NCBI GenBank assembly: GCA_029204225.1
Contig: MU831570.1
Location: forward strand, 99,845 to 163,844
Reading direction: 5' to 3'
From: Diphasiastrum complanatum
Lineage: Eukaryota > Streptophyta > Lycopodiopsida > Lycopodiales > Lycopodiaceae
Length of the DNA: 64,000 nt
Part shown: piece by piece, positions 48,813 through 59,460 of the stretch
How the letters are laid out: every line of letters begins with the position of its first letter
How positions within the stretch are numbered: the stretch's first letter is position 1
Program-made: the position numbers and the translations under genes
Notes under the pieces: model-generated
What the model was told of the DNA's origin: nothing
Database searches by the model: none
What the model saw: the letters and a program-made list of their open reading frames with translations, nothing else

Positions 48813-49260
48813 TTGCACGCTTAAATACAGAGCTTCAAGCCAGACAACACTCTGAGCAGACAATTCGTAGCCCACCATGAATTAGTCAAGCGGGGTCTGA
48901 AAAAACAATAGGACTGCATGGGTTGGATAGCACATCCGGAAGCAGTTCAAGCACAGGCAAACCTGCAATAAGTCATGTTTGACAATCAAAATTTAAAACA
49001 GCAATTGTTTGATTTGCAGAGTACGCTGCGAGATGAGGAGGCCGAACATCAGAAGTTGCAGGAAGAAGTCAAAGAGCTGTTAGCGGAAATGGTGAGATTG
49101 AAAGATCAATTAAACAGTCGACATGAGTTTCTGCCAATGCTCTGCCAATGCCTACGGGTATGGAAGACCAATCTTTGGTTGCAGTGCCACGTAAATCACG
49201 AGGAAAGCGACCTAAACCAACGTTGGGCAGGGAGGTAAAGAATTTGTACAACGTTTTGCA
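48813..49260 (+). pseudogene. Unrecognised coiled-coil frame
   Basis: Fragments in changing frames spell a heptad-like helix. Segments include VVEVARLNTELQARQHSEQ (48808-48866), LKQQLFDLQSTLRDEEAEHQ (about 48990) and KLQEEVKELLAEMVRLKDQL. A basic patch, PRKSRGKRPKPTLGREVK (49187-49240), follows. No known family is recognised. Stops and frameshifts show decay. Confidence 0.55.
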
Positions 49261-49785
49261 ACCATGGATATTCCTACGCAACATAAAGGATGCTTGGAAC
49301 ATCACTGGGAATGGGAAGAGCCATGGGACTTGGGCGAATTGTACGACTTTTGGCTAGAATCGGATTTAAAGGCACAAGCAGTGTTGGTATGGGCGTTTTT
49401 ACAGGGAAAAATGAAGGTGAACAATTATGACGGAATTGAAATCCTAACATGAAGTTATATGCTGGTTGCGGCAAAGTATTTGTATGAAACTGAGCGAGGT
49501 TTCAAGCTGCATAACGATGTCCATTACAGTATGATTCAACGACAGGCTAAGTTCAAACCTTGGCTGGCCAAGGCATGCCGGGATTTTGACGCTTTATACG
49601 CAGAGATAGCGCAATATGTGGATGATTCATATCCACTATTATGGAGGATATATTGTCGTTGGGAGGAGGATTTTCAGCAACGAGTACAGCAGACCAAAGG
49701 CTGCATCAAAAAAAGAAAGGACAACAAGGGAACTGAACGAACCGTAACGTACGGGAGTTTCGCAATTTTAGAGCGATTGCGATGA
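49261..49785 (+). pseudogene. Unrecognised frame with aromatic-rich helical sequence
   Basis: One frame with a single TGA at 49450-49452. It is rich in Trp and Tyr: HHWEWEEPWDLGELYDFWLE, then LVAAKYLYETERGFKLHNDV, then YPLLWRIYCRWEEDFQQR, ending in a lysine-rich KKRKDNKG. The YVDD at about 49615 lies in AQYVDDSYPL and lacks any surrounding RT motif, so it is a chance match. Its stop overlaps the next ATG as ATGA (49782-49785). Function unknown. Confidence 0.55.
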
Positions 49786-50138
49786 AGCAGACACAGGAGC
49801 TATTCTTGAAGAAAACTTACACGCCTCTCACCTCTGAATGGCTCAACAAAATGATGTTGACAAAGCAAACACCGCAATCGGTATCAGGCATCATAGATGA
49901 CAATCAGAATCTTTTACTCAAGACATTGCGGTATGGATTGCCCCCCCCCCTACCAAAACCCAGGGATTGGCCATCACCAGCTCCGACGATGAGATACAAA
50001 CCGATTGCGATCGATTCACAGGGCATAGGTGAATTTGTGACTCACTGTTCAAGAATGAATACATCCAATGAAAGCGAGAGTGAACATGACAGCAAGGACA
50101 TCAAGAAGAGGAAGCGACAAAAGAAGGCTAACAAGTGA
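49782..50138 (+). CDS. Unrecognised 118-residue frame with basic C-terminus
   Basis: Open from MKQTQELFLKKTYTPLTSEW to a lysine-rich tail, DIKKRKRQKKANK, that resembles a nuclear localisation signal. The middle has a proline-rich LPPPLPKPRDW. It starts four bases before the previous frame ends. It may be the continuation of that protein after a frameshift rather than a separate gene. Confidence 0.4.
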   Translation: MKQTQELFLKKTYTPLTSEWLNKMMLTKQTPQSVSGIIDDNQNLLLKTLRYGLPPPLPKPRDWPSPAPTMRYKPIAIDSQGIGEFVTHCSRMNTSNESESEHDSKDIKKRKRQKKANK

Positions 50139-50614
50139 ACTCGGTGGAACTCGTTCTCTTCCGCCAGGGGATATGTGTTAGGCCTATTGTGGCTATTGGA
50201 ATATACATTGTAAATATGGGTTAAATCCAAATGTATTTAAAGCTTAATTAGTTATAAAACACCCCCCTAACACCAATTACAAGGCGTGGAAGTTTAAGAT
50301 GCAAAACATTCTCATAACGTCTTGGGGTAAAATAACATTATCCCTCACACTTGGGGTGCCACAGGACCTTGTGAGGCTTGAGAGACATTGAGGTCTATAC
50401 ATGAGACCGTTAATAGGACTTGGGTCCTCAATTCATAGGATAAACCACATACAATGAGAATGGACTAGTGTGTGATCGTTGAGCAAATTACGAAGATCAA
50501 AGATCTTCAAGACCAACTTGCCACAATTAGAGAGTGTATATTAATGCTTTTCAAGGCTATGTCATAACTCTCTCGGTAAGGGAGAGACTTCTCTCATTTG
50601 AACAGCTGTCTATT
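50139..50614. other. Unassigned sequence with a copia gag trace
   Basis: At 50268-50330 the plus strand reads TNYKAWKFKMQNILIT, the start motif of a copia Gag. Nothing else of that element was found. A TGTGTTAGGCC word at 50174 could be an LTR start but has no partner. Confidence 0.4.
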
Positions 50615-51292
50615 TGTTGGGAATCGAGTGACTCTTCGATGCATGAACTACGTCTGTCGATTCGAATCAGAGTGTCGACTTCAAAGACTCAGCTGATTCG
50701 ACTTAGTTCTGACTTCAAAGTCATCAGGACCGATAGAAATGATTAGGTAGACAAACACGAAGTCGAATGATTGTTAGTTGCAGAAATGAAAGTCAAACAG
50801 TTCAGACAAATCTATTAAGCAGTTAGACAGAACGGTAAAGAAAGCATAACACGCACACTGACATTATCCTGAACGCAAGAAGACAATTAAATTAATTCAG
50901 AAAGTAGAAGTGTACAAGTCAAGTGAATGATGAAGATGAGCACAAGACAATTGTGGTAATAACCGCGTGCTCGAAACTAGCTCTTAGTTCTGTAATGGCT
51001 ACGACGATTCGAAGATCGTTCGATAGCTTATTCTGTCTCTCTGTCTAAATCTAATCGATGTGGAAACATCTACTATGTCTGATGATTAATTACAGTGATC
51101 ATCTGCTTCCAAAAGCTCGTTTGCTTGATACAATAATTTGACTTATTTGAATTTGATGATTATAGACATATATATACAAATGCATAAAGACGTTGAGCTT
51201 TCGTTGTCTGATTCGGATCTTAACAGCGATCATGGTTGCCGCTATTTGGACAGGTGGTGATCGTGGCTGCTATCGTTGTCGAAACAATTGCA
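50615..51292 (-). repeat. 3' LTR of Copia-O
   Basis: 678 bp, matching 52984-53582 but with about 79 bp more around 50973-51055. It starts TGTTGGGAATCGAGTG on the plus strand and ends GAAACAATTGCA. Confidence 0.82.
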
Positions 51293-51760
51293 GTGGCAAG
51301 TAGCGAATGAAATCTAGGGTTGGCCGATAACGCAATGGCACTTAGATTATCACATAATACAATTGTCGTAGTATATTGATTCAGACAAATGTCTGACAAC
51401 AAATTTCTCAACCATATTGCTTCTTTAATAGCTTGAGAAGCAGTGATATACTCTGACTTTGTCGAAGAAAGAGCAATGGAGGTTTGCTTACAACTGTTTT
51501 AGGAGATGGGACCGTTGTTGAAGAAGAATGTAAATCCAAATGTGGATCTAGGAGTATCTACATCTCCTCCCCAGCTTGCATTTGTATATCCACTGAGTAT
51601 GTGGAGCTTGTCGTTGTCGACTTCTCCATAGCATATGCATAAGTCCTTTGTAGCTCGAATATACCTCATGACTCTTATGAGAGCCTTCCAATGGGTCATG
51701 TCAAGATATCAGGTATGGTACAGACCATTGCATACATGAGAGATCCAAGTATCGACTCGT
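51293..51760 (-). pseudogene. Copia-O RNase H scrap
   Basis: Minus strand: HWKALIRVMRYIRATKDLCI, TNASWGGD, SSTKSEY near 51450, and VLCDNLSAIALSANPRFH, ending at the LTR edge. The C-terminal end of RNase H is missing. Confidence 0.8.
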
Positions 51761-52971
51761 AGGAATACTCTCTCATTCGCTCCTTTTCCTGCTTTGTCTG
51801 AGGACATTGGTCCTTTGACAATCGTAGGCCGGGGTCCATTGGTAAGGGAACTGCTCTACAATTTATCATATTATATCTACTGAGTGCCTTTGCTGAGTAA
51901 TGTAGATCATCTTTCTCTCTCTGTCTCTGTGGATTTGAAATCCTAGACAGTAGTGAGCTTCACCCAGATCTGTCATGTAAGAGCAGCATATGTTTAGCAT
52001 CTTCTATCAGATCGACACTGTTAATGAAAAGCATTGAATCTGTAGTGCTTGGTTGTAGCCGTGTCGAATGAGGAATGTGTTCAGCTTGATTGGTAGCAGA
52101 ATAGCAATGACTTAATTTATACAAGTATCATGCCTCGTTCCAAGTGCTAGGATCTTGTTTGTCCTATCGATAACTCTACACTCATCAGATTCGAATTCTA
52201 CCATGTTCTAAATATTTAATTCTGCTAACAGATAGCAGATTCGTAGATAAATTTCAGACGTGTAGGACATTCAATAGCAGCTTGAATCGATCATTCGAGA
52301 AGTTTAATCTTATAGTGGCTTCACCTTCGATAGCATGTGTGCTATTGTCGCCAAGGTCAACATACCCTTTGGTACTGTAAGGCGTATAGAACTAGAAACA
52401 GCCGATATGGCTTGTCATATGCTGAGTGGCTCCGGAATCACGAAACCAGGAGTTGTCGTCTGATGCTTTTTGAGTGCATCATGAATGCATCATGATCCAC
52501 TTCTTGACTGGGGGCATGGGATGCTTCTACAACTGCGTTCGCCTATTGATTCAATTGCACCTTGTTGTTGTTCTTGGCTTTCAATATGCGGCAATCTTGA
52601 ATCTCGTGATTGGTGCACTTGCAGTACTTCCAGAACATCATCTTCTTTGTCGGTGGATTTGCCAACTGCTCTTGATTGTGTGTCGGCTTCTGATTCACCA
52701 CCTATTGTTTCAAGCCTTTGTTCTTCTGCCTGCTCGAGCTCCTGTTAGCATAAAGGCCGTGAGAGTCTGTATTCGAGGAACTAGAGGATACATTCCTTCG
52801 ATTCTCTTCCTGCATCAACATAGCAATGACTCTTGATAGAGTCAACTAGCAAAACTAGTGCTATTATCATAACATAAAAACGATTATTCTACTGGTCAAT
52901 AGAATCAAGCTCTGTGAAAAGCTTCTGATATCAAATAGTTGAGATCAAATGTGGGGATCAGATAACCATGG
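51761..52971 (-). pseudogene. Copia-O Gag-protease and RT remnants
   Basis: Minus strand from 52971: a zinc-knuckle-like YCKCTNHEIQDC near 52605, and a protease trace RDSGATQHM-like near 52440. After multiple stops there are RT C-terminal traces (SLMYAMVCTIPD near 51740). Integrase is not found. Confidence 0.65.
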
Positions 52972-52983
52972 GCTCTGATACCA
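52972..52983 (-). other. Primer-binding site of Copia-O
   Basis: The plus strand GCTCTGATACCA gives TGGTATCAGAGC on the minus strand, next to the 5' LTR. Confidence 0.88.
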
Positions 52984-53582
52984 TGCTGAGAATCGAGTGA
53001 CTCCTTGGTGCATGAACTATGTCTATCGATTCGAATCAAAGTGTCGAGTTCAGAGACTCGGCTGATTCGACTTAGTTCTGACTTTGAAGTCATCAAGACC
53101 GATAGAAGTGATTACGTAGACAAACACGAGGTCGAATGACTATTAATTGCAGAAATAAAAGTCAGAATATTTTGACAAATCTGTTAAGAGCAGTTAGACA
53201 GAACAGTTAAGAAAGCAGAGCATGCAAACTGACATTATCCTAAACTCAACAAGACAACTAATTAATTCAAAAAGTACAAGTGTAAAAGTCAGGTGAATGA
53301 TGATGATGGGCACAAGATAATTGCAGAATAATCGCGTGCTATCTAATTGTTGTGGAAATATCTACTATGTTTGTTGATTAATTACCATGATCATCTGATT
53401 CCAAAACTCGTTTGTTTGATACAATAATTCAGCTTATTCGAATCTGATGATTATAGACCTATATTACAAATGCACAAAGACACTGAGCTTTCGTTGTCTG
53501 ATTCGGATCTTGGTGGCGATCATGGTTGTCGCTATTTGGACAGCTAGTGATCGTGGCTGCTATCATTGTCGAAACAGTTGCA
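52984..53582 (-). repeat. 5' LTR of Copia-O
   Basis: 599 bp, related to 50615-51292 with many substitutions and one 79-bp gap. It ends GAAACAGTTGCA. Confidence 0.82.
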
Positions 53583-54057
53583 CAATGTAGTAGCTAGCTG
53601 GTATAGGTGAGTAGATTTGTTTTGAATGGTACCACATTAGTAGTCGATTTCGACAATCTATCGATTCGAGTCGGAGTTGGATTCATTGGAATTGAGGGTG
53701 ACAAAGTGTAAAGATCACCAAATGAAGATCTGACTAGATCCTGTTGCAAAACAACCAAAAGGACATCTGTGGAGCAAAAACCTCCCATCCAAACCTAGAT
53801 CCCTCCTAGAGTTTCCTCCTGGACCTAGCACCCAAGCCATACTGAAGAACCTAAGAGAGAGGAGGAGAAACTGGCTCAAGAAACTGAATTTCCAATAGGA
53901 GGATGGGCGAGTTTCCAATGGACATATTCTCCTCATGAGAGAGAGAATATTCCCCCTAGGATCCCCATGCAACCTATATTGAGCTATTGACCTCCTATTC
54001 TTGCATTAAAGCAGTCATTCACTATGCATGTGCTCCTATGTCCAATTATAGGTAGGT
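53583..54057. other. Unassigned sequence, possible LTR and copia linker scrap
   Basis: The minus strand near 53640-53780 resembles a copia integrase-RT linker (NPTPTRIDRLSKSTTNVVPF). The remainder has no gene. Confidence 0.35.
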
Positions 54058-55299
54058 ATGGGCCCTCATATGATTATTAATTACTTTACAAGCCAAGCCT
54101 GGAATGACGAGGCATATACACCTAGAGTGACCGGCTATCCACGTCAGGAATTATTCCGATTCCCTTGTACAGGACATGGACGTAACATTCTTCCCCCCTT
54201 AAACCAGGCTTGGCATATCTTGATGGCTTGGGTTATTGCCTCCTTTCCATCTACTGTTTGTCCAGGTGATCTTCAGATTCCCCGTCATTTCAGGTTGCTC
54301 CATATCGCTTGGTCTCTGATGCTGAGTTGCCACTTTGTTCTGGTTTTCCGAGACCATCAGAGTACCTTGAGAGAGTTCCTTCTCCTCTCTTGGATAGTTT
54401 GTGGGGATGTTGCCGCCATATACTTCAGTATTGCTCATATGTGCTTTGATACTCATCCCCAGCTACACGTGGATATTGATCCGATGCTTGCTACTGATGT
54501 TGGGAATCCTGTTCCACGTTCCAGTGCATTTCTTCTATTCCTCACTTGTGCGCCTGGTGTGTACTTTGGGATTACACTTGCGGCCAGTTTCGATGGGTCA
54601 TCCGATTCTCCATCCGTTTTTGGTGTATCCTATGATGGATTGGTATGTCCATATGAGGTCTTTCTAGATGAGTTTTTCAGCTACAATTTTTCAGTTGAGG
54701 CCTCTACTATTTCTAGATTTGTTGCTATTGTTTTTATGCATCATGTTTTTTTTAGATGATGCATTGATTTCTTGGAGATTCTGAGCTTTTGGCATGCTGC
54801 TCTTCTCGTGATAGGGGCCTTGAAGGTACCGTGTGCCATTGCTACTTCTCATTCATGGGCCTTATGGATACCTTGGGCTTTTGACCATGCTGGTGCACGT
54901 TTCTCCATTTTAGCTATCCTTTGTCAGGATGATCTCTTTATGATCCATGTTTCCTGGCATATCGCTTGCTTTTCCATGCTATTGCAGCGTGCCTATCATC
55001 CTGCTTATGTTCCTACTCCTTGGTGCTGGTCTTTCGATGCTGCTATCTTTTCTTGGGGCACCTATATCACTGAGTTTGCACATATGGTTGATGGTTACAT
55101 GTATGATGCGGCTATTCGCTATGAGTGTCCATCTCTTTTCCAATTTCCTTATTGGCTTCATGTTGTTGATGCAGTTCTACCTTCTCGGGCTTTTTGGATA
55201 CCGTGGTATTATGTCCCTATCTTTTGGGCTGATCCTCTACTATCCTGGGCATTACGGATACCTTGGCATTCCTGGTTGTTGCTTGATCATTCTACTTCT
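54058..55299 (+). pseudogene. Unrecognised long open frame ahead of gypsy-P integrase
   Basis: Two open stretches in one frame (54058-54759 and from 54772), separated by a single TGA, run into gypsy-P integrase sequence. The predicted protein is aromatic and hydrophobic and contains three IPW words (ALWIPWAF, AFWIPWYY, ALRIPWHS). No retroelement motif is visible. On the minus strand at 54179-54204 a purine run TTTAAGGGGGGAAGAA is followed by TGTTACGTCC, which looks like a polypurine tract and LTR start, so part of this may be non-coding LTR DNA. Confidence 0.35.
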
Positions 55300-55526
55300 G
55301 ATGGGCAGTTTGAGGTCCTTAACAGGATCCTTGTGGATTATTTATGCCATTTTGTTACTTCTTCTGAGAAGGATTGGGATCAGCATTTATGTTTAGCAGA
55401 GTATAGCTATAATAGCTCTATTAGTACCAGCACAGGTATCTCACCATTTTTATTATCTCATGGCTATGCACCTCCTTTACCTGGCATTCCTCTCCCTCCT
55501 GAGGATACACCTGTCACACTTGCATC
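55300..55526 (+). pseudogene. Gypsy-P integrase, Glu block
   Basis: TSDGQFEVLNRILVDYLCHF, then KDWDQHLCLAEYSYNSS and TGISPFLLSHGY. This is the DGQ(T)E catalytic-Glu block and following helix of gypsy integrase. It is cut at 55526 by Copia-Q and resumes at 58804. Confidence 0.87.
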
Positions 55527-55986
55527 TGTTGGAATGTAAATGGAATTGCTTACATTACCATAGGTTACTTTGACCCAAAAGGTCGAGAGTTGTGTAACCA
55601 TGGTCATTTATTATATTAGGCCTACTAAACTTAGAGTTAGCTAAGTTAATATGAAATTAACTTGGTAGGGACTCATGGGTCCACTAGGCCTAATTGTGAC
55701 ATTAAGTACTCCAACTTGACATATTGGAGGTACCTTATTCTTTCTATGTAACTTATAGAAAGTTGGATAGTCAATAGTCAAGTAGTTGGAAAGCCAATAG
55801 TCAAGTAGTTAGATAGTCATCTTGGACTATATATATGTGTGCATCCCATCTGCAATACTGACTATTCTCCTTGGCTGTCCACGAGTTTCTACAAGAGGGT
55901 TTCTAGCCATCTCTCTCTTTCTTTTGAGAATGCTTTGTGTGATTGAATAGTTAAGATTCTGGATCCTTAGGCTTCTATTTCCTACA
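55527..55986 (+). repeat. 5' LTR of Copia-Q
   Basis: TGTTGGAATG...TTCCTACA, 460 bp. A TATA box, TATATATAT, lies at about 55828-55836, followed by the expected leader region. Confidence 0.95.
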
Positions 55987-55998
55987 TGGTATCAGAGC
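55987..55998 (+). other. Primer-binding site of Copia-Q
   Basis: TGGTATCAGAGC directly after the LTR. Confidence 0.92.
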
Positions 55999-56590
55999 CT
56001 TTAGGTGATCATATTGCTTGCAGGAGGGCGCCCAATAGGAAGCTATCTTCTTTCCCTTTTGGTTGCAGAAAATCATCAAGCTACTGATTTTTGCAGGAGA
56101 AGAATCTGTTCATCTTCTTATAGCTTTTTTGCAGGAAATTGCAGGGCACCTTCACCTATTTGAGAGCTAGCAGTAGGGCGCCCATGCTCAAACCAATTGC
56201 ATGTGATCTTGACTCAATTACATGCTGAAAATTTCAGATTTACTTCTTAAATGAAGATACATGTATTTTGGACACATTTCTTGCTGAAATTTCCCTGTTG
56301 GTGAGCTTGGAGTAGGGCGCTACCATCAGCTCTATATGCACATAGTGTGCACTCTTTTCAGCCACAAATTTCTGGTTTTGGTTTTGGCTTCATTCGAAGT
56401 CTACCTATTTGTGAGCATTCCGCTTTTTTGTGCAGAAATCAAACACCTATTTCATTACTTGTTGAGCAAATTGCATGTGGAGTATTGCAATCTATTGTGC
56501 TCATAATTTTAGCTTTGAGGTTGTTGCCCTTTGAGTAGATTTTGTCTTGGAAAGTCTACTTTCTATCTACTACAAGCTGATTTTTCTGTT
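55999..56590 (+). other. Leader of Copia-Q
   Basis: No gene seen. The word AGGGCGCC(C) recurs three times (near 56026, 56177 and 56314). Confidence 0.6.
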
Positions 56591-56893
56591 ATGGCTAAAG
56601 AATCGGAGTCTATTGGTTCTTTATTTAATGAAGATAGGCTGGATGGCACAAACTATTCCTTGTGGTGCTACATGATAAAGAACCTTCTAATTGCTAAAGG
56701 TTTGTGGGAAGTAGTTAATGGTGACGAAGAGAGGCCGCCTACCTTGGCACCTATTACACCATCTAGAACAACTACTTCTTCATCTACGGAGGTGTCTTCC
56801 GATGAGCAAAAGAAGTGGGATCGACGATGCACAAGCACATTCCGTCATTGCATTATCAGTGAAGAGATCTATCCTTCCTCATATCTATGGTGA
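56591..56893 (+). pseudogene. Copia-Q Gag, N-terminal 100 codons
   Basis: Starts MAKESESIGSLFNEDRLDGT and continues NYSLWCYMIKNLLIAKGLWE, a typical copia Gag N-terminus, then a Ser/Thr-rich insert and EQKKWDRRC. The frame ends at a TGA. The rest of Gag, protease and integrase are missing. Confidence 0.82.
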
Positions 56894-56910
56894 AGAGCAG
56901 CCTGTTGAAG

Positions 56911-57000
56911 ACATTGGACAGTAAGGTCCAAGTTCGGAAAACATTGGACAGCAAGGTCCAAGTTCGGAACACTTTGGACAGCAAAGTGTTGACAAAGGTA
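56911..57000 (+). repeat. Three 30-bp tandem repeats in Copia-Q
   Basis: Units at 56911, 56941 and 56971 (TTGGACAGCAAGGTCCAAGT core), a 30-bp period that keeps frame and encodes TLDSKVQVRK-type decapeptides. A worn copy lies in the second module near 57752. Confidence 0.85.
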
Positions 57001-57035
57001 AGGCTATTGGACAGCCCAAACCAGTCCCTAAATGG

Positions 57036-57668
57036 TTGTTGCAGACTTTGCAGGACAGCAAAGTGGATCATTTCTATGAAAGGAAGAGTCGTGCCTCTAC
57101 TAAATCAGTAGAATTTGCTGATTTTTCTGATTTTGCTCTTATTTCTATTAAGGATGGTGCAGTAGAACCTGTTTTTTATGAGCAGGCCAGAGGAGTAAAA
57201 TGTTGGGAGGATGCGATGCAAGAGGAGTACAACTCACTCATGAAGAGCCACACTTGGGTTCTTGTTGATCTTCCACATGGGGCTGGAATCTTCATCTCTC
57301 AACAACGATACATTGAGCAGATGTTGAAACAATCTTCTTTTTTCAAGTCACCGCAAGTTGATGCATATGATGGATGCATTAGTGAAAAGTTTCATGCGAA
57401 ACCTTTTCAATTTGATGTTTTAGCAAAGGCTGAAAAATTCAAGCACTCTTTGGAACTTTTTTGTACTAATCGAGGAGGGAGTCAACATGTGTCAATTAGA
57501 AATTTTGTTCAAAGTGTTAAGAGTGAGCATTTGATTGGAGAGAATTTTTCATTACTTGAAGAATCTTCTATGTCATCCCATACCTCTTCGAGGGACAGCT
57601 TTGATGACACCATCGTTGATGCATCTCTTGATAGTTTGCCAAATTTTTATGATGAAGACGTTGGATAG
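57036..57668 (+). pseudogene. Copia-Q RT remnant, module 1
   Basis: The frame reads YEQARGVKCWEDAMQEEYNS and TWVLVDLPHG, the start of copia RT. It then jumps to GIFISQQRYIEQMLKQ, the block near the end of RT, joining the two ends of RT in one open frame. The downstream 100 codons are serine-rich and unrecognised. Confidence 0.7.
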
Positions 57669-57740
57669 CAGGTTCAGTCATCTTCTTTTGGTCATTTACA
57701 GCCCATTTTACATCATGAACAGTCCATTATGCTTCAGGAA

Positions 57741-58338
57741 CAGCCTGCAGAAGATTATGGACAACATGGTCCATGTTGGGAACACTTTGGTTAGCAAAGT
57801 GTTGAACAGCCCATAACAGTTCCTTGTCGGCTATTGGAGACTTTGCAGGACAGCAAAGAAATATCTTACTATGAAAGGAAGGGACATTCCTCTTTAAAAT
57901 CAGTACCTCTTGCTGATTTTTTGGGTTCTACACTTACTCTTCATCATGATGTTGGTACATCGCCTATTCTATGTGAGCAAGTTATTGATGGTAAGGTTCG
58001 GGAGGATGTGATGCCAAAAGAGTTTGGTACTTTTTTTTATTGTCCTTATGGTAAGAAGTATTTTCGAATGATGTGGGAGCCTATGATGGATTACAAGTCC
58101 ATGTTTCGACTTATTGCCGAGTTTATGATGATTCCCTACTTCGGATGGAGCATGCAAATCCTCACCCTTCAAAATGTTACGCATTCTTTTCCTTTTATAT
58201 GTTGGACATGATTGGGGATGAGATTTCGACTACTTCGGTGCAAAGTTTATTTGGCGACATGAAGTTCGGACAGCAAATTGCATTTTCCCTTTCGAGAAGT
58301 TACTTCATGTTATGTTATGCATTTCCATTTAAGGAGGG
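57741..58338 (+). pseudogene. Copia-Q module 2, diverged duplicate
   Basis: Repeats the order CAGCCTG-30-bp repeat-TLQDSKE-YYERKG-SLKSVPLADFL-CEQVIDGK-EDVMPKEF seen in module 1 about 0.8 kb earlier. The RT blocks are blurred. The region ends in AAGGAGGG, the purine tract before the 3' LTR. Confidence 0.65.
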
Positions 58339-58798
58339 TGTTGGAATGTAAATGGAATTGCTTACATTACCATAGGTTACTTTGACCCAAAAGGTCGAGA
58401 GTTGTGTAACCATGGTCATTTATTATATTAGGCCTACTAAACTTAGAGTTAGCAAAGTTAATATGAAATTAACTTTGTAGGGACTCATGGGTCCACTAGG
58501 CCTAATTGTGACATTAAGTACCCCAACTTGACATATTGGAGGTACCTTATTCTTTCTATGTAGCTTATAGAAAGTTGGATAGTCAATAGTCAAGTAGTTG
58601 GAAAGCCAATAGTCAAGTAGTTAGATAGTCATCTTGGACTATATATATGTGTGCATCCCATCTACAATACTGACTATTCTCCTTGGCTGTCCACGAGTTT
58701 CTACAAGAGAGTTTCTAGCCATCTCTCTCTTTCTTTTGAGAATGCTTTGTGTGATTGAATAGTTAAGATTCTGGATCCTTAGGCTTCTATTTCCTACA
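58339..58798 (+). repeat. 3' LTR of Copia-Q
   Basis: 460 bp, matching 55527-55986. Followed by ACATC. Confidence 0.95.
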
Positions 58799-58803
58799 AC
58801 ATC

Positions 58804-59411
58804 TTTTCTATCAGGTGCTCGAGAGATTATTACCCGGGCCAGTTCTCATTTACAGCATGTTCAACAGCGTTATCAGACCTCAGTTGATCGTCACCGCCGC
58901 CATGTTGAGTTTCAGCTTGGAGATACGGTTTATCTACGCCTACGGTTTGCACATCATCATTTTGTCTAGGGCCCTCCTTCTAATGAGAAGCTTGCACCAC
59001 GTTATTATGGGCCTTATCGCATTTTGGAGGTTCTTAGTCCAGTTACATATCGCTTACAGCTTCCTGCTTCCACACGCGCCTGTGATGTATTCCATGTCAG
59101 TTTATTATGTGCTGCTATTGAGGATGACCCATCCTTGTGATGCTGAGTTTCCTACTGCTCCAGAGTTATTTCCATTTTCACCTGCTGCTATATTACAGGT
59201 TCATCTATACCATAGTCGACGCCGCCGGCAGATTCAGTTTTTGGTCCAGTGGGATGGTCGTCCTATTGAGGCGGCCACATGGGAGCCTATTGATGTCTTT
59301 TATCATACACCATCACTTGCGGATCAGGCTCGTGCTCTTGCTGCACTTGTTGATTCCTCTACATCAGATGTTGTTCTAGTTGTTGATGCACCAGGGCTTT
59401 CTGCTATTTGA
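58804..59411 (+). pseudogene. Gypsy-P integrase C-terminus and chromodomain
   Basis: The first part, read in a shifted frame, gives LGDTVYLRL, KLAPRYYGPYRILEVLSP and VTYRLQLP and CDVFHVSLL, the GPY/F integrase tail. The last part (to TGA 59409-59411) reads ILQVHLYHSRRRRQIQFLVQ, then WDGRPIEAATWEP. This is a chromodomain, which directs chromovirus insertion to chromatin marks. Frames differ, so the gene is broken. Confidence 0.83.
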
Positions 59412-59460
59412 TCCAGTTTCTTTTCGGTAGTTGGGTCTATTTTTTTTGTGCCAAGGAGAG

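Larger units (their letters stand above)
50615..53582 (-). mobile_element. Copia-O, internally deleted minus-strand copia element
   Basis: Two related LTRs (50615-51292 and 52984-53582) flank 1.7 kb that holds only a Gag knuckle, a protease trace and RT/RNase H scraps. Integrase and most of RT are deleted. The flanking five bases do not match, so no target duplication supports the ends. Confidence 0.82.
55527..58798 (+). mobile_element. Copia-Q, small non-autonomous copia element
   Basis: 3272 bp with 460-bp LTRs, a primer-binding site and a purine tract. It is flanked by GCATC and ACATC, a 5-bp duplication with one mismatch. By eye the LTRs differ at about six positions. Only a Gag N-terminus, an RT entry block and a trace of the RT tail remain, and part of the interior is duplicated. 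It interrupts the integrase of gypsy-P. Confidence 0.92.

Noticed and set aside
49610-49625. YVDD in the frame 49459-49785, considered as a reverse transcriptase active site
   Set aside because: None of the flanking RT motifs are present and the surrounding sequence is unlike any RT.
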